A stretch of DNA of 42,501 bases from Alphaproteobacteria bacterium. GTDB taxonomy: Bacteria; Pseudomonadota; Alphaproteobacteria; Acetobacterales; Acetobacteraceae. Made by a program: the position numbers and the translations under genes. Below, piece by piece: positions 1 through 10,596 of the stretch. The stretch is taken from assembly GCA_017307335.1 (NCBI GenBank), contig JAFKFJ010000188.1:1-42501 (forward strand), written 5' to 3'. The notes under the pieces are model-generated. The model did not search any database. It was not told the DNA's origin and saw only the letters and a program-made list of their open reading frames with translations. Position 1 is the first letter of the stretch. Each line of letters starts with the position of its first letter.

Positions 1-996
1 GCCACCGAGGAGACGATCCTGTTCGATACCGTGCAGGCCTACGTGAACGTCGTGCTCGACGAGCAGATCCTGCAGATCGACATCAACAACGAGCAGATCC
101 TGACCAAGCAGCTCCAGTCCACCAACGACCGTTTCCGGGTGGGCGAGCTGACCCGCACCGACGTCGCCCAGGCGGAGGCCGCGCTTGCCAGCGCCACCGC
201 CCAGCGCGAGACCGCCGAGGGCAACCTGCAGGCGGCGCGCGCGACCTATGAGCAGTTCGTGGGCCAGCCGGCGCGCAACCTCTCCGCTCCGCAGCCGCTG
301 CAACTGCCGGTCAAGACGCTGGAGGCGGCGAAGGTGCTCGCCGCGCGCAACAACCCGAACGTCGTCTCGGCGCTGTTCAACGATGCCGCGGCGCGCGACG
401 CGTTCGATGTCGCCTATTCCGCGCTGATGCCGAACATCAACGTGCAGTTCTCGGCCTTCCGCAGCGAGAACCAGGTGTTCCCGGGCCTGTTCGAATCCGG
501 CGGCCAGATCCTCGGCAACCTCTCGATCCCGATCTATCAGGGCGGGTCGGAGTATTCCGGCATCCGTCAGGCCCGCCAGCAGGAGATCGCGGCGCGCAAG
601 CAGCTCGAGGATCAGCGGCGCACCGCCGTGCAGCAGGCGACCTCGGCGTGGGAGCAGCTCGTCGCCGCGCGCGCCTCGATCGCCAGCAACCGCTCCGCGG
701 TGCGCGCGAACGAGATCGCGGTCGAGGGGTTGGAGCGCGAGGCGCTGGTCGGCACCCGCACCACGCTGGACGTGCTGATCGGCATCCAGCAGCTCCTGAA
801 TGCGCAGACCTCGCTCGTGCAGTCGCTGGCGGCCCTGGTGAACGCGTCCTATCAGGTGGCGCAGGGCGTCGGCCGTCTCACGGCACGCGACCTCGGCCTG
901 AACGTTCCGCTCTATGATGACAAGGCGTACTACAATGCCGTGCGTGACCTCTGGATCGGCACCGGCGACTATGCGACCAACCAGCCCGGCCGCTGA
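1..996 (+). CDS. TolC-family outer-membrane efflux/secretion protein, C-terminal part (5' end outside window)
   Basis: The frame is open from the first base, so the gene starts before the window; 331 codons of a family that is usually about 450 remain. The product would form the trimeric outer-membrane channel of a type I secretion or RND efflux system. Seen: the helical coiled-coil pattern of the TolC repeat, with a 'RFRVGELTRTDVAQAEA' segment (a family hallmark), a central turn with 'NPNVVSALFNDAAARDAF', a beta segment 'LMPNINVQFSAF', a second long helix pair, and 'GTRTTLDVLIGIQQLLNAQ', the second-repeat counterpart of the first hallmark. The next gene starts 12 bases downstream. No inner-membrane or adaptor partner is visible, so the transport system it serves is unknown. 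Confidence 0.93.
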   Translation, partial: ATEETILFDTVQAYVNVVLDEQILQIDINNEQILTKQLQSTNDRFRVGELTRTDVAQAEAALASATAQRETAEGNLQAARATYEQFVGQPARNLSAPQPLQLPVKTLEAAKVLAARNNPNVVSALFNDAAARDAFDVAYSALMPNINVQFSAFRSENQVFPGLFESGGQILGNLSIPIYQGGSEYSGIRQARQQEIAARKQLEDQRRTAVQQATSAWEQLVAARASIASNRSAVRANEIAVEGLEREALVGTRTTLDVLIGIQQLLNAQTSLVQSLAALVNASYQVAQGVGRLTARDLGLNVPLYDDKAYYNAVRDLWIGTGDYATNQPGR

Positions 997-1008
997 GCGG
1001 GCGTTGTC

Positions 1009-1677
1009 ATGACCGCCGCGCCCGCGTCCCCCGGCTCTCCCAACGCTCCGGGCACGCCCGGCGGCGGCGCCGACCCCTCGATGGAGGAGATCCTGGCGTC
1101 GATCCGCCGGATTCTGAGCGAGGACGAGGAGGCGGCGCCGGCGCAGGCGCACGAGCCGGGGGCGGACCCGCTGGCCGCGCCGGAGGGCGAGCCCGACGTA
1201 CTGTCGCTCGACACCTCCATGCTGGTCGAGGAGACCTTCCCGCCGTCGCCCGCGCCGCCGTCGGCGCCGCGCCCGGAGTCGCCACCCCCGGAGCCGACGC
1301 GGGCCGAACCGAGCCTGGCGGTGCCGACGCGGGTCGAACCGCCGCGCGCCGCTGCGCCGCCGCCCGCCGCCAAGGAGGCACCGATGCCGCCGTCCGGTCC
1401 CGACACGCTCGAAACGGCGCCGGCCGAGCGGCCCGACGCGCTGCTCGCACCGGAAGCCGCCGCCGCCGCGGCCTCCTCCGTCGGGTCGCTCCTGCGCACG
1501 CTTGCGTCCGAGCGCCAGCAGGTGGCGGTCACGCGCAGCGGCCCGACCATCGAGGATCTGGTGCGCGAGGAAATCCGGCCGGTGCTGAAGGTCTGGCTGG
1601 ACACGAACCTCCCGTCGCTGGTCGAGCGCCTGGTGCGCGCGGAGATCGAGCGCGTGGTCGGCCGCGCGCTGTCCTGA
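1009..1677 (+). CDS. popZ: PopZ-like polar organising protein (DUF2497)
   Basis: 222 residues. In the family (PopZ of Caulobacter) the protein assembles a matrix at the cell pole that anchors the ParB-parS centromere and recruits polar proteins. Seen: the conserved N-terminal helix 'MEEILASIRRILSEDE' at residues 25-40, a long Pro/Ala/Glu-rich linker (about 40-165) typical of the disordered middle region, and the conserved C-terminal helical oligomerisation segment 'IEDLVREEIRPVLKVWLD' followed by 'NLPSLVERLVRAEIERVV'. It lies between a TolC-family gene and valS, a neighbourhood common in alphaproteobacteria. The start chosen is the ATG 12 bases after the TolC stop. The family call is secure; a polar role in this organism is inferred. 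Confidence 0.88.
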   Translation: MTAAPASPGSPNAPGTPGGGADPSMEEILASIRRILSEDEEAAPAQAHEPGADPLAAPEGEPDVLSLDTSMLVEETFPPSPAPPSAPRPESPPPEPTRAEPSLAVPTRVEPPRAAAPPPAAKEAPMPPSGPDTLETAPAERPDALLAPEAAAAAASSVGSLLRTLASERQQVAVTRSGPTIEDLVREEIRPVLKVWLDTNLPSLVERLVRAEIERVVGRALS

Positions 1678-1696
1678 CGCGTCCGTTCGCCACCCG

Positions 1697-4372
<2,676 letters not shown>

Positions 4373-4392
4373 GGCTTGGGCGCGATGCGGGA

Positions 4393-4485
4393 CCCTCACC
4401 CCGGCCCTCTCCCGCACGCGGGAGAGGGGGCGATGCGCGATTTCCTTCTCCCTCTCCCGCTTGCGGGAGAGAGCCGGGGTGAGGG
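4393..4485. repeat. Composite palindromic intergenic repeat
   Basis: The space between valS and purU holds a nested inverted repeat. The outer arms are 13 bases (ccctcaccccggc at 4393-4405 and its complement at 4473-4485). Inside are two copies of a hairpin built on ccctctcccgc/gcgggagaggg: 4405-4415 with 4418-4428, and 4450-4460 with 4463-4471 (second arm shortened by two bases). This resembles the dispersed palindromic elements found between genes in many proteobacterial genomes. As RNA it would fold strongly and could end or stabilise the valS transcript, but there is no U-tract. Confidence 0.8.
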
Positions 4486-4515
4486 CGCGGTCTTGGCCAT
4501 CGCTGACGGAGCGCC

Positions 4516-5376
4516 ATGTCCGAGCCCCTGATCCTCACGCTCTCCTGCCGCAACCGGCCGGGCATCGTGTCGGCGGTCTCGACGTATCTGTTTGAGGGCG
4601 GCTGCAACATTCTCGACGCGCAGCAGTTCGACGACACGGAATCGAACCGCTTCTTCATGCGCGTGGTGTTCAACGCGGTGGGCGAGGGCGTGGCGCTCGA
4701 TGCGCTGCGCGGCGATTTCGGCGCCATCGCCGAGCGGTTCGCGATGACGTGGCACATGCGCGCGCGGGCGGAGCGGCGGCGCGTGATGCTGTTCGTCTCG
4801 AAGTTCGACCACTGCCTCGCCGATCTTCTCTACCGCTGGCGCATCGGCGAGATCGCGATGGACGTCGTCGGCATCGTCGCCAACCATCCGCGCGAGACGT
4901 TCGCGCATCTCGATCTCGCCGGCATCGACTTCCACCATCTGCCGGTCACGCGCGAGACCAAGCTGGAGCAGGAGGGGCAGATCTGGGAGGTGGTGCGCAC
5001 CTCCCGCGCCGACCTGGTCGTGCTCGCGCGCTACATGCAGGTGCTGTCGGACGGGCTGGTGGCGAAACTCGCAGGCCGGTGCATCAACATCCACCACTCC
5101 TTCCTGCCCGGATTCAAGGGCGCGCGCCCCTACCATCAGGCGCACGCCCGCGGGGTGAAGCTGATCGGTGCCACCGCGCACTATGTCACCTCCGATCTCG
5201 ACGAGGGACCGATCATCGAGCAGGACGTGGAGCGCATCAGCCACCGCGACAGCCCGGAGGATCTGGTGCGCAAGGGCCGCGACATCGAACGCCGGGTGCT
5301 GGCCCGCGCGGTGCGGCATCATCTGGAGGACCGGGTGATCCTCAACGGCAGCAAGACCGTGGTGTTCACCGACTGA
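4516..5376 (+). CDS. purU: Formyltetrahydrofolate deformylase
   Basis: 286 residues, the usual PurU length. It hydrolyses 10-formyl-tetrahydrofolate to formate and tetrahydrofolate, balancing one-carbon pools. Seen: an N-terminal ACT regulatory domain (about 1-80, starting '[18 protein letters not shown]'), then a formyltransferase-like domain with '[15 protein letters not shown]', the catalytic '[20 protein letters not shown]' (Asn, His and Ser of the active site) and '[10 protein letters not shown]' (catalytic Asp). A GGAG at 4508-4511 precedes the ATG. Its TGA abuts the stop of the convergent DUF29 gene, the two stops together forming the palindrome TGATCA. The preceding gap is filled by the composite repeat. 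Confidence 0.97.
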   Translation: MSEPLILTLSCRNRPGIVSAVSTYLFEGGCNILDAQQFDDTESNRFFMRVVFNAVGEGVALDALRGDFGAIAERFAMTWHMRARAERRRVMLFVSKFDHCLADLLYRWRIGEIAMDVVGIVANHPRETFAHLDLAGIDFHHLPVTRETKLEQEGQIWEVVRTSRADLVVLARYMQVLSDGLVAKLAGRCINIHHSFLPGFKGARPYHQAHARGVKLIGATAHYVTSDLDEGPIIEQDVERISHRDSPEDLVRKGRDIERRVLARAVRHHLEDRVILNGSKTVVFTD

Positions 5377-5850
5377 TCAGGCGGGTCGGGCGAGCTTCGC
5401 CTCCAGCGCCGCGACATCTGGTGGGTCGGCGAGAATCTCGTCGAGCGTGAACGGACTCGTGTCAGGCAGTTGGCGCGGCGGCCGGCCGTCGATGAACTCG
5501 GGGCGGACCTGTTGCAGCGCGTCGCGATGGATCGCCGCCAAGTCGATGCGCTGGCGCATGGACGGGGCGAATGCATCGCGGGCATCGGCCAAGAACCCGG
5601 CGAGCTCGCCTCGCCAGTGCGGCGCTGCCGTGCTCTCCGGCCATCCCGCGAGCTTCAGCAGATGGACCAGCGCCGGGCGAAGAAGGCTGCGGCAAGCACG
5701 CAGTTGGGCAAGCCCCACGTCTTCCACCTCTTCGATGATGTGGGACCAGTCGAGGTCATTGATCCGCTCGCCGTGCGCCAGCCGACGCAGCTTGGCAGCC
5801 TCCCGCTGCGACCATGCAAGCGCGTCGATGTCGTAGAGATCGTCAGGCAC
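5377..5850 (-). CDS. DUF29 domain protein
   Basis: 157 residues if translation starts at the GTG at 5850, which is preceded by GGAG at a spacing of 7; the next GTG upstream (5853) is too close to that GGAG. Longer in-frame starts exist, but their extra residues look like non-coding sequence. Seen: 'DDLYDIDALAWSQREAAKLR' near the N-terminus and 'LDWSHIIEEVEDVG', both diagnostic of DUF29, a small helical family of unknown function found mainly in cyanobacteria and proteobacteria, often in several copies per genome. It converges on purU with adjoining stops and diverges from the DUF2892 gene, sharing the region that holds an FNR-type box. No biochemical function can be given. Confidence 0.85.
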   Translation of the reverse strand: MPDDLYDIDALAWSQREAAKLRRLAHGERINDLDWSHIIEEVEDVGLAQLRACRSLLRPALVHLLKLAGWPESTAAPHWRGELAGFLADARDAFAPSMRQRIDLAAIHRDALQQVRPEFIDGRPPRQLPDTSPFTLDEILADPPDVAALEAKLARPA

Positions 5851-5914
5851 CACGGCTCTCCATGGACGCAATATGCCGCTGCGGCCCGGACGGTGCCAGC
5901 GCTCCGTGCTGGTT

Positions 5915-5928
5915 TTGATCGAGGTCAA
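5915..5928. promoter_or_regulatory. FNR/FixK-type binding site (TTGATCGAGGTCAA)
   Basis: A TTGA-N6-TCAA dyad matching the FNR/FixK/DNR anaerobox class. Its centre is about 65 bases before the ATG of the DUF2892 gene, consistent with an activator centred near -41.5 and a leader of about 25 bases. It lies between divergent genes, 65 bases from the DUF29 start. The identical 14-mer recurs at 8990-9003 at nearly the same distance from another gene. Confidence 0.65.
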
Positions 5929-5986
5929 TGCAGCCGCCACGCTGAGGTGCTCCATGGACGCCATGCCTCGTGAGGGGAGTGTGGCA

Positions 5987-6178
5987 ATGGTCAAGAATGT
6001 CGGCATGGTGGACCGCGCGATCCGGACGGTCGTCGGTCTCGCCCTCATCATATGGGCCTTGAGCGGCGGCCCGGTGTGGGCCTGGATCGGCGTCATCCCG
6101 CTGCTGACGGCGATCTTCGCCGTCTGTCCGGCCTATTCGATCCTGGGAGTGAGGACATGCCGGACGGCGCAACCCTGA
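5987..6178 (+). CDS. Small inner-membrane protein, DUF2892 (YgaP-type)
   Basis: 63 residues. The ATG at 5987 is preceded by GAGGGGAG at a spacing of 7. Upstream in-frame codons exist but lack a ribosome site. Seen: 'NVGMVDRAIRTVVGLALI' followed by two hydrophobic segments (about 10-27 and 30-48) and a conserved 'CPAYSILGVRTC' end, the classic DUF2892 pattern (two-helix inner-membrane protein, sometimes fused to rhodanese as in YgaP). Function is unknown; the two Cys residues near the membrane face are conserved in the family. It overlaps the next gene by 22 bases and sits under an FNR-type box, so it is probably induced when oxygen is low. Confidence 0.82.
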   Translation: MVKNVGMVDRAIRTVVGLALIIWALSGGPVWAWIGVIPLLTAIFAVCPAYSILGVRTCRTAQP

Positions 6179-6549
6179 GCGAGCCGCGGCCGATGCTGAA
6201 GGACTGGCCGGCGCTCGCGCGCGACTATCTCGGTCCGCTGCGCGAACTGCGCGGCGGCGCGCCGGAGGCGATGAAGGCGTTCTCGGCGCTCGCCCAGGCG
6301 GCGGTGAAGCCCGGTGCCCTCGATACCAAGACGAAGGAGCTGGTGGCGCTGGGAATCTCGGTTGCCATCCGCTGCGATCCCTGTGTCGCCTTCCATGCGG
6401 AGGCGGCGGCGAAACAGGGGGCCACGCGGGCCGAGGTGTTGGAGACGGTGGCGACCGCGATCTACATGGGCGCCGGCCCGGCGGCGATGTACGCGGCAGC
6501 GACGCTGGAGGCGTTCGACCAGTTCGTGGCCAGGCAGCAGGCCGGCTGA
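6157..6549 (+). CDS. Carboxymuconolactone decarboxylase / AhpD-like alkylhydroperoxidase
   Basis: 130 residues from the ATG at 6157, which lies inside the end of the DUF2892 gene; GGGAGTGAGG precedes it. The family comprises small helical proteins that form trimers or hexamers and reduce hydroperoxides through a redox-active Cys pair. Seen: 'KTKELVALGISVAIRCDPC' followed by 'VAFH', i.e. C73-x2-C76-x3-H80 with the upstream acidic residue E61, which is the AhpD active-site arrangement. True carboxymuconolactone decarboxylases lack the CxxC, so a thiol peroxidase-like or disulfide-relay role is more likely. Translational coupling to DUF2892 suggests a shared role in redox stress or low-oxygen adaptation. 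Confidence 0.87.
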   Translation: MPDGATLSEPRPMLKDWPALARDYLGPLRELRGGAPEAMKAFSALAQAAVKPGALDTKTKELVALGISVAIRCDPCVAFHAEAAAKQGATRAEVLETVATAIYMGAGPAAMYAAATLEAFDQFVARQQAG

Positions 6550-6556
6550 CCGCGCC

Positions 6557-7795
6557 TCAGGCGGCAGCCAGCCCGCGGCGGCCGAGGCTGCGCCAGAGCA
6601 GCAGCGAGGCGAGAGCGAAGTTCAGCAGGTTCCAGGCGGCGCCGTTGGCGAAGGCCGCCTGATACGAGCCGGTGAGGTCGAAGATCGCGCCCGACATCCA
6701 GCCGCCCGCGGCCATGCCGACCATGGTCGCGGTGAGCACCACGCCGATCCGCGCGCCGGCCTCCCGCGCCGGGAACTGCTCGCGCACGATGATGGCGTAG
6801 CTCGGTACGATGCCGCCCTGGAACAGTCCGAACAGGGCGGAAATGACGTAGAGCGAGAACAGCCCATCGAAGCCGAGGTAGAGCAGCAGCGCCAGCAACT
6901 GCAGCCCCGAGCCCAGCAGCAGCGTGCCGAGCCCGCCGATGCGATCGGCGATGAAGCCGGAGCTGATGCGGCTGACGATGCCGAAGGCGAACATGAGCGA
7001 CAGCATCTGCGCGCCGCGCGCGGGCCCGTAGCCGAGATCGCCGCAATAGGCGACGAGGTGCACCTGCGGCATGGCCATCGCCACGCAGCAGGAGAACCCC
7101 GCCACGCAAAGCAGCGCCTGCGTCGCCCCGATGGAGAAGCCGGAGCCGGCCGCGCTGCCGGCGACCGGCGCCGGCGCGGCTGCCACTAGCGCCGTTTCGG
7201 GCCGGCGCCGCACCAGCAGCGACAGGCCGCTCATGCTCACGAAGCAGAAGATGCCGATCAGGATGTGGGTGTGGCGCCAGCCGATCGCGCCGATGCCGTA
7301 CTCCACCACCGGCGGCCAGATCATGCCGGCAAAGTAGTTGCCGGCGGCGCAGATCGCGACCGCCAGGCCCCGCCGGCGCCGGAACCAGTGCGACACGTCC
7401 GCCATCAGCGGCCCGAACGTCGCCGCGGCGCCGAACATCGCGATCAGCAGGCCCTGGGCCAGGGTGAACTGCGTGAGGCTGCCGGCCAGCCCAGCCGCCG
7501 TGTAGCCGATGCCGAGGGCCGCCGCGGCGCCGAGGATCAGCGGCGCCATCCCCACCCGGTCCACCGCGCGGCCGAGCAGCACGTTGCCGGTCGCAAGCCC
7601 GACCATGGTGAGCGTATAGGGGAGCGAGGCGCTGCCGCGGGCGACGCCGAATTCCGTCTGCACCGCCGGCAGGGCCACGACGACAGACCACATGCCGACG
7701 CCGCCGATCATGCCGAGCACCAGCGAGACGCCGAGGCGCACCCAGGCATACGGCCCATCCACGACCGGCGCGAAGGAGAGGCGGCGGGGCAGCAT
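6557..7795 (-). CDS. Major facilitator superfamily transporter
   Basis: 412 residues with about twelve hydrophobic segments in two halves. Seen: N-terminal 'WVRLGVSLVLGMIGGVGMW', the MFS loop 2-3 signature as 'LLGRAVDRVGMAPLI', a central basic loop ('VRRRPETALV') and the matching second-half loop 'FIADRIGGLGTLLLGSG'. The overall look resembles the oxalate/formate-antiporter or monocarboxylate branch, but the substrate cannot be read from sequence. It follows the aldo/keto reductase on the same strand with 45 bases between them, so the two may be cotranscribed. It ends 8 bases from the convergent AhpD-like gene, with no hairpin between them. Confidence 0.88.
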   Translation of the reverse strand: MLPRRLSFAPVVDGPYAWVRLGVSLVLGMIGGVGMWSVVVALPAVQTEFGVARGSASLPYTLTMVGLATGNVLLGRAVDRVGMAPLILGAAAALGIGYTAAGLAGSLTQFTLAQGLLIAMFGAAATFGPLMADVSHWFRRRRGLAVAICAAGNYFAGMIWPPVVEYGIGAIGWRHTHILIGIFCFVSMSGLSLLVRRRPETALVAAAPAPVAGSAAGSGFSIGATQALLCVAGFSCCVAMAMPQVHLVAYCGDLGYGPARGAQMLSLMFAFGIVSRISSGFIADRIGGLGTLLLGSGLQLLALLLYLGFDGLFSLYVISALFGLFQGGIVPSYAIIVREQFPAREAGARIGVVLTATMVGMAAGGWMSGAIFDLTGSYQAAFANGAAWNLLNFALASLLLWRSLGRRGLAAA

Positions 7796-7840
7796 CGGGC
7801 GAGGCTAGCAGCCCCGCCGCACCTGAGCCCCGCGCCTGGT

Positions 7841-8884
7841 TCAACGCTGCGGTGTGAAGGGTCCGGGCCGGCGCATGCCGCCCTGGCGAAGCAGCATCCA
7901 GCCGGGATACTCGGCCGGCAGCGCCCCCGCTTCGTCGAGCGCCGCCATTTCCTCCTCGCTCAGCCGCAGGTGCGTGGCGCCGATATTGTCGTGCAACTGC
8001 TCCAGCCGCTTGGCGCCGATGATGACGCTGCTCACCCAGGGCTTGTGCAGCAGCCAGGCGAGTGCGACGCGGGCGACGGAGACGTCGTGCGCCGCCGCAA
8101 CCTCCCGCATCGCGGCCACGCAGGCCCAGGCGCGGTCGCGGTCCACCGGCGGGAAATCGAAATTGGTGCGCCGTGCCCCCTCCGGCCCGTTGCTGCCCGG
8201 CCCGAATTTTCCAGAGAGCAGGCCGCCGGCCAGCGGGCTCCAGACCATCAGGCCGACCCTCTCCTCCGACAGCAGCGGCACCAGCTCGCGCTCGATGTCG
8301 CGCCCGGCGATGCTGTAGTAGGCCTGATGGCTGTCGATCCGCGCCCAGCCGTGGCGCGCGGCAATGCCAAGGGCCTTCATCAGCCGCCACGCCGGCCAGT
8401 TGGAGACGCCGAGGTAGCGGACGAGGCCCTGCCGCACGAGGTCTTCCAGCGCGCGCATCGTCTCCTCGATCGGCGTCACCGCGTCGTTGGCGTGGATCTG
8501 ATAGAGGTCGATGTGATCGGTCTGCAGCCGCTTCAGGCTTGCCTGCACCGCATCCATGATGTGGCCGCGGCTGGCGCCGCGATCGTTAGGCCCGGGGCCC
8601 ATCGGGCTGTATGCCTTGGTGGCGATGACCACGCTCTCGCGCCGCACGCCGAGGTTCTGCAGCCCCTGGCCGAGCAGCGTCTCCGCCACGCCGTGCGAAT
8701 AGACGTCGGCGGTGTCGATGAAGTTGATGCCTGCATCGAGCGACGCGCGCAGCAGGGCGTCCACCCCGTCCTGCTGCAGGTCGCCGATCTTGCTGTACAT
8801 CTCTCCCGTGCCGCCGAAGGTCATGGTGCCGAGACAGATTTCCGAGACGAAAAGGCCGGTGCCGCCGAGCTGATTGTAACGCAT
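7841..8884 (-). CDS. Aldo/keto reductase
   Basis: 347 residues from the ATG at 8884, which gives the family-typical start 'MRYNQLGGTGLFVSEICLG' and has AAGGA about ten bases upstream; a longer in-frame start at 8914 is possible but atypical. NAD(P)H-dependent carbonyl reductase with a TIM-barrel fold. Seen: catalytic tetrad D57, Y62 ('FIDTADVYSHG'), K90 ('VVIATKAYSP') and H131 ('LYQIHANDAVTP'), plus the C-terminal cofactor segment 'VIIGAKRLEQLHDNIGA'. It resembles the YajO/YhdN (AKR11-14) branch. It diverges from the zinc alcohol dehydrogenase across a 179-base gap holding an FNR-type box. The natural substrate is unknown. Confidence 0.92.
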   Translation of the reverse strand: MRYNQLGGTGLFVSEICLGTMTFGGTGEMYSKIGDLQQDGVDALLRASLDAGINFIDTADVYSHGVAETLLGQGLQNLGVRRESVVIATKAYSPMGPGPNDRGASRGHIMDAVQASLKRLQTDHIDLYQIHANDAVTPIEETMRALEDLVRQGLVRYLGVSNWPAWRLMKALGIAARHGWARIDSHQAYYSIAGRDIERELVPLLSEERVGLMVWSPLAGGLLSGKFGPGSNGPEGARRTNFDFPPVDRDRAWACVAAMREVAAAHDVSVARVALAWLLHKPWVSSVIIGAKRLEQLHDNIGATHLRLSEEEMAALDEAGALPAEYPGWMLLRQGGMRRPGPFTPQR

Positions 8885-8989
8885 GTTGAATCGTTCCTTG
8901 GGAGGGAAAGCCATCGGGTCGCCTGCAATGTGAGGCCTCCGCCGTCCGCCGCAACTGCGGTCCGATCCCCGAGATGGCGAATGCGCGAC

Positions 8990-9003
8990 TTGATCGAGGT
9001 CAA
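8990..9003. promoter_or_regulatory. FNR/FixK-type binding site (TTGATCGAGGTCAA), second copy
   Basis: Identical in all 14 bases to the site at 5915-5928. Its centre is about 67 bases before the ATG of the alcohol dehydrogenase and about 112 bases from the divergent aldo/keto reductase start, so the dehydrogenase operon is the better candidate target. The matching position relative to the start codon in both places argues for a real activator site rather than chance. Confidence 0.65.
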
Positions 9004-9063
9004 GGTGCCCCCGGGTGCCGTGGGTCAGGGTCCGCATGGATCGGGGGTCGGAGGGTTGCCGCC

Positions 9064-10137
9064 ATGCCGAAGATGAAGGCCGCCATATTCGTCGAGCCGG
9101 GGCGGATCGTGCTTGACGAGAAGCGGGTCCCCGATCCCGGTCCGCTGGACGCCGTGATCCGCGTGACGACGACCACGATCTGCGGCACCGACGTGCACAT
9201 TCTTAAGGGCGAGTATCCGGTGGCGAAGGGGCTCACGATCGGCCATGAGCCGGTCGGCGTGATCGCGAAGCTGGGCGCGGCCGTCAGCGGGTTTCGCGAG
9301 GGGCAGCGGGTCATCGCGGGGGCGATCACGCCGAGCGGCCACTCGGCCGCATGCCTCTGCGGCGTGTGCAGCCAGGACGGGCCGGACACGAAACACGGCT
9401 GGAAGGCGGCCGGCGGCTGGCGCTTCGGCAACACGATCGACGGCTGCCAGGCGGAATACGTGCGCGTGCCGGACGCGATGGCCAATCTCTGCCCGGTTCC
9501 GGACGAACTCTCCGACGAGCAGGTGCTGATGTGCCCTGACATCATGTCCACCGGCTTCTCCGGCGCCGAGAGCGGCGGCATCCGCATCGGCGACACGGTG
9601 GCGGTGTTCGCGCAAGGGCCGATCGGGCTCTGCGCCTCGGCCGGGGCGAAGCTCGCGGGTGCCACGACCGTGATCGGCGTGGACGGGATCGCCGGGCGGC
9701 TGGCGATGGCGCGGCAGATGGGCGCGGACCTCGTCGTGAACTACCGCGAGGGCGACCCGGTCGAGGCGATCATGCGCCTGACCGACGGGCGCGGGGTGGA
9801 CGTGGCGATCGAGGCGCTTGGCACGCAGTCTACGTTCGAGGCGGCGCTGCGCGTGCTGCGCCCGGGCGGCACGTTGTCCAGCCTAGGGGTCTATTCCACG
9901 GATCTGCGCATCCCGCTCGGCCCGTTCACGGCCGGCCTCGGTGACAATCGGATCGTGACTACGCTCTGCCCCGGTGGCAAGGAGCGGATGCGGCGGCTGA
10001 TGGAGGTGATCCGGTCAGGCCGCGTCGATCTGCGGCCGATGGTCACGCACCGTCTCCGTCTCGACGACATCGAGTTGGCCTATGACCTGTTCGCGCACCA
10101 GCGCGATGGGGTGCTAAAAGTCGCCATCACGCCATAG
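9064..10137 (+). CDS. Zinc-dependent NAD(P) secondary-alcohol dehydrogenase (isopropanol dehydrogenase-like)
   Basis: 357 residues from the ATG at 9064 (a second ATG three codons later is also possible). It matches the TBADH/isopropanol dehydrogenase branch of medium-chain dehydrogenases: catalytic zinc ligands C40 ('TICGTDVHILKG'), H61 ('TIGHEPVG') and D159 ('MCPDIMSTGFSGAE'), with no four-Cys structural-zinc loop. The nucleotide-binding segment is 'VFAQGPIGLCASAGAKLAGA'; the strand after it ends 'VIGVD' with Asp207, which in this fold usually favours NAD+ over NADP+. It heads a three-gene run with a CBS protein and a SnoaL-like protein and has an FNR-type box upstream, so it may oxidise or reduce fermentation alcohols or ketones at low oxygen. 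Confidence 0.92.
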   Translation: MPKMKAAIFVEPGRIVLDEKRVPDPGPLDAVIRVTTTTICGTDVHILKGEYPVAKGLTIGHEPVGVIAKLGAAVSGFREGQRVIAGAITPSGHSAACLCGVCSQDGPDTKHGWKAAGGWRFGNTIDGCQAEYVRVPDAMANLCPVPDELSDEQVLMCPDIMSTGFSGAESGGIRIGDTVAVFAQGPIGLCASAGAKLAGATTVIGVDGIAGRLAMARQMGADLVVNYREGDPVEAIMRLTDGRGVDVAIEALGTQSTFEAALRVLRPGGTLSSLGVYSTDLRIPLGPFTAGLGDNRIVTTLCPGGKERMRRLMEVIRSGRVDLRPMVTHRLRLDDIELAYDLFAHQRDGVLKVAITP

Positions 10138-10173
10138 CGCCGCCATGCCCTGGTGACATAGGGGAGGACCGCC

Positions 10174-10596
10174 GTGCAGACCCGCACCATGTCGGAGGTC
10201 GTCCGCGACCGCCGGCCGATCACGTTGCCGGGCAGCGCCACCGTGCAGGAGGCATGCAAGCTGATGCGGACGCACCGCATCGGCGCCGTTCTCGTCACCA
10301 CGCCCGAAGGTGGGCTGGAGGGGATCTTCACCGGCCGCGATGCGGTGCGGCTGCTTGCCGACGGGCAGAAGGGTGCCACCGGCACCCGGCTGCACGCGGT
10401 AATGACGCACCGCCCGGAAGTCGCGGCGCCGCACCACAAGGCCATCGAGGTACTGCGGCTGATGCAGGACGGCGGCTTCCGCCATGTGCCGGTGGTCGAG
10501 AACGGGAAGGTTGTCGGCATCGCCTCGGTCGGCGATTTCCGCGCGGTCGAGCACGCGCGGCTGGACGAGGAGACCGGATTTTGGGAACGGATATAG
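10174..10596 (+). CDS. Tandem CBS-domain protein
   Basis: 140 residues starting at a GTG with GGGGAGGA just upstream. Two CBS motifs fill the protein (about 8-62 and 73-130), with the typical strands 'IGAVLVTTPEGGLEGIFTGRD' and 'FRHVPVVENGKVVGIASVGD'. Stand-alone CBS pairs bind adenine nucleotides or NAD and act as energy sensors. It lies 36 bases behind the alcohol dehydrogenase, and its stop overlaps the next start, so the three genes probably form one operon. Free-standing CBS proteins are common members of FNR/FixK regulons, which agrees with the box upstream of the operon; ligand and partner are not known. Confidence 0.9.
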   Translation: MQTRTMSEVVRDRRPITLPGSATVQEACKLMRTHRIGAVLVTTPEGGLEGIFTGRDAVRLLADGQKGATGTRLHAVMTHRPEVAAPHHKAIEVLRLMQDGGFRHVPVVENGKVVGIASVGDFRAVEHARLDEETGFWERI

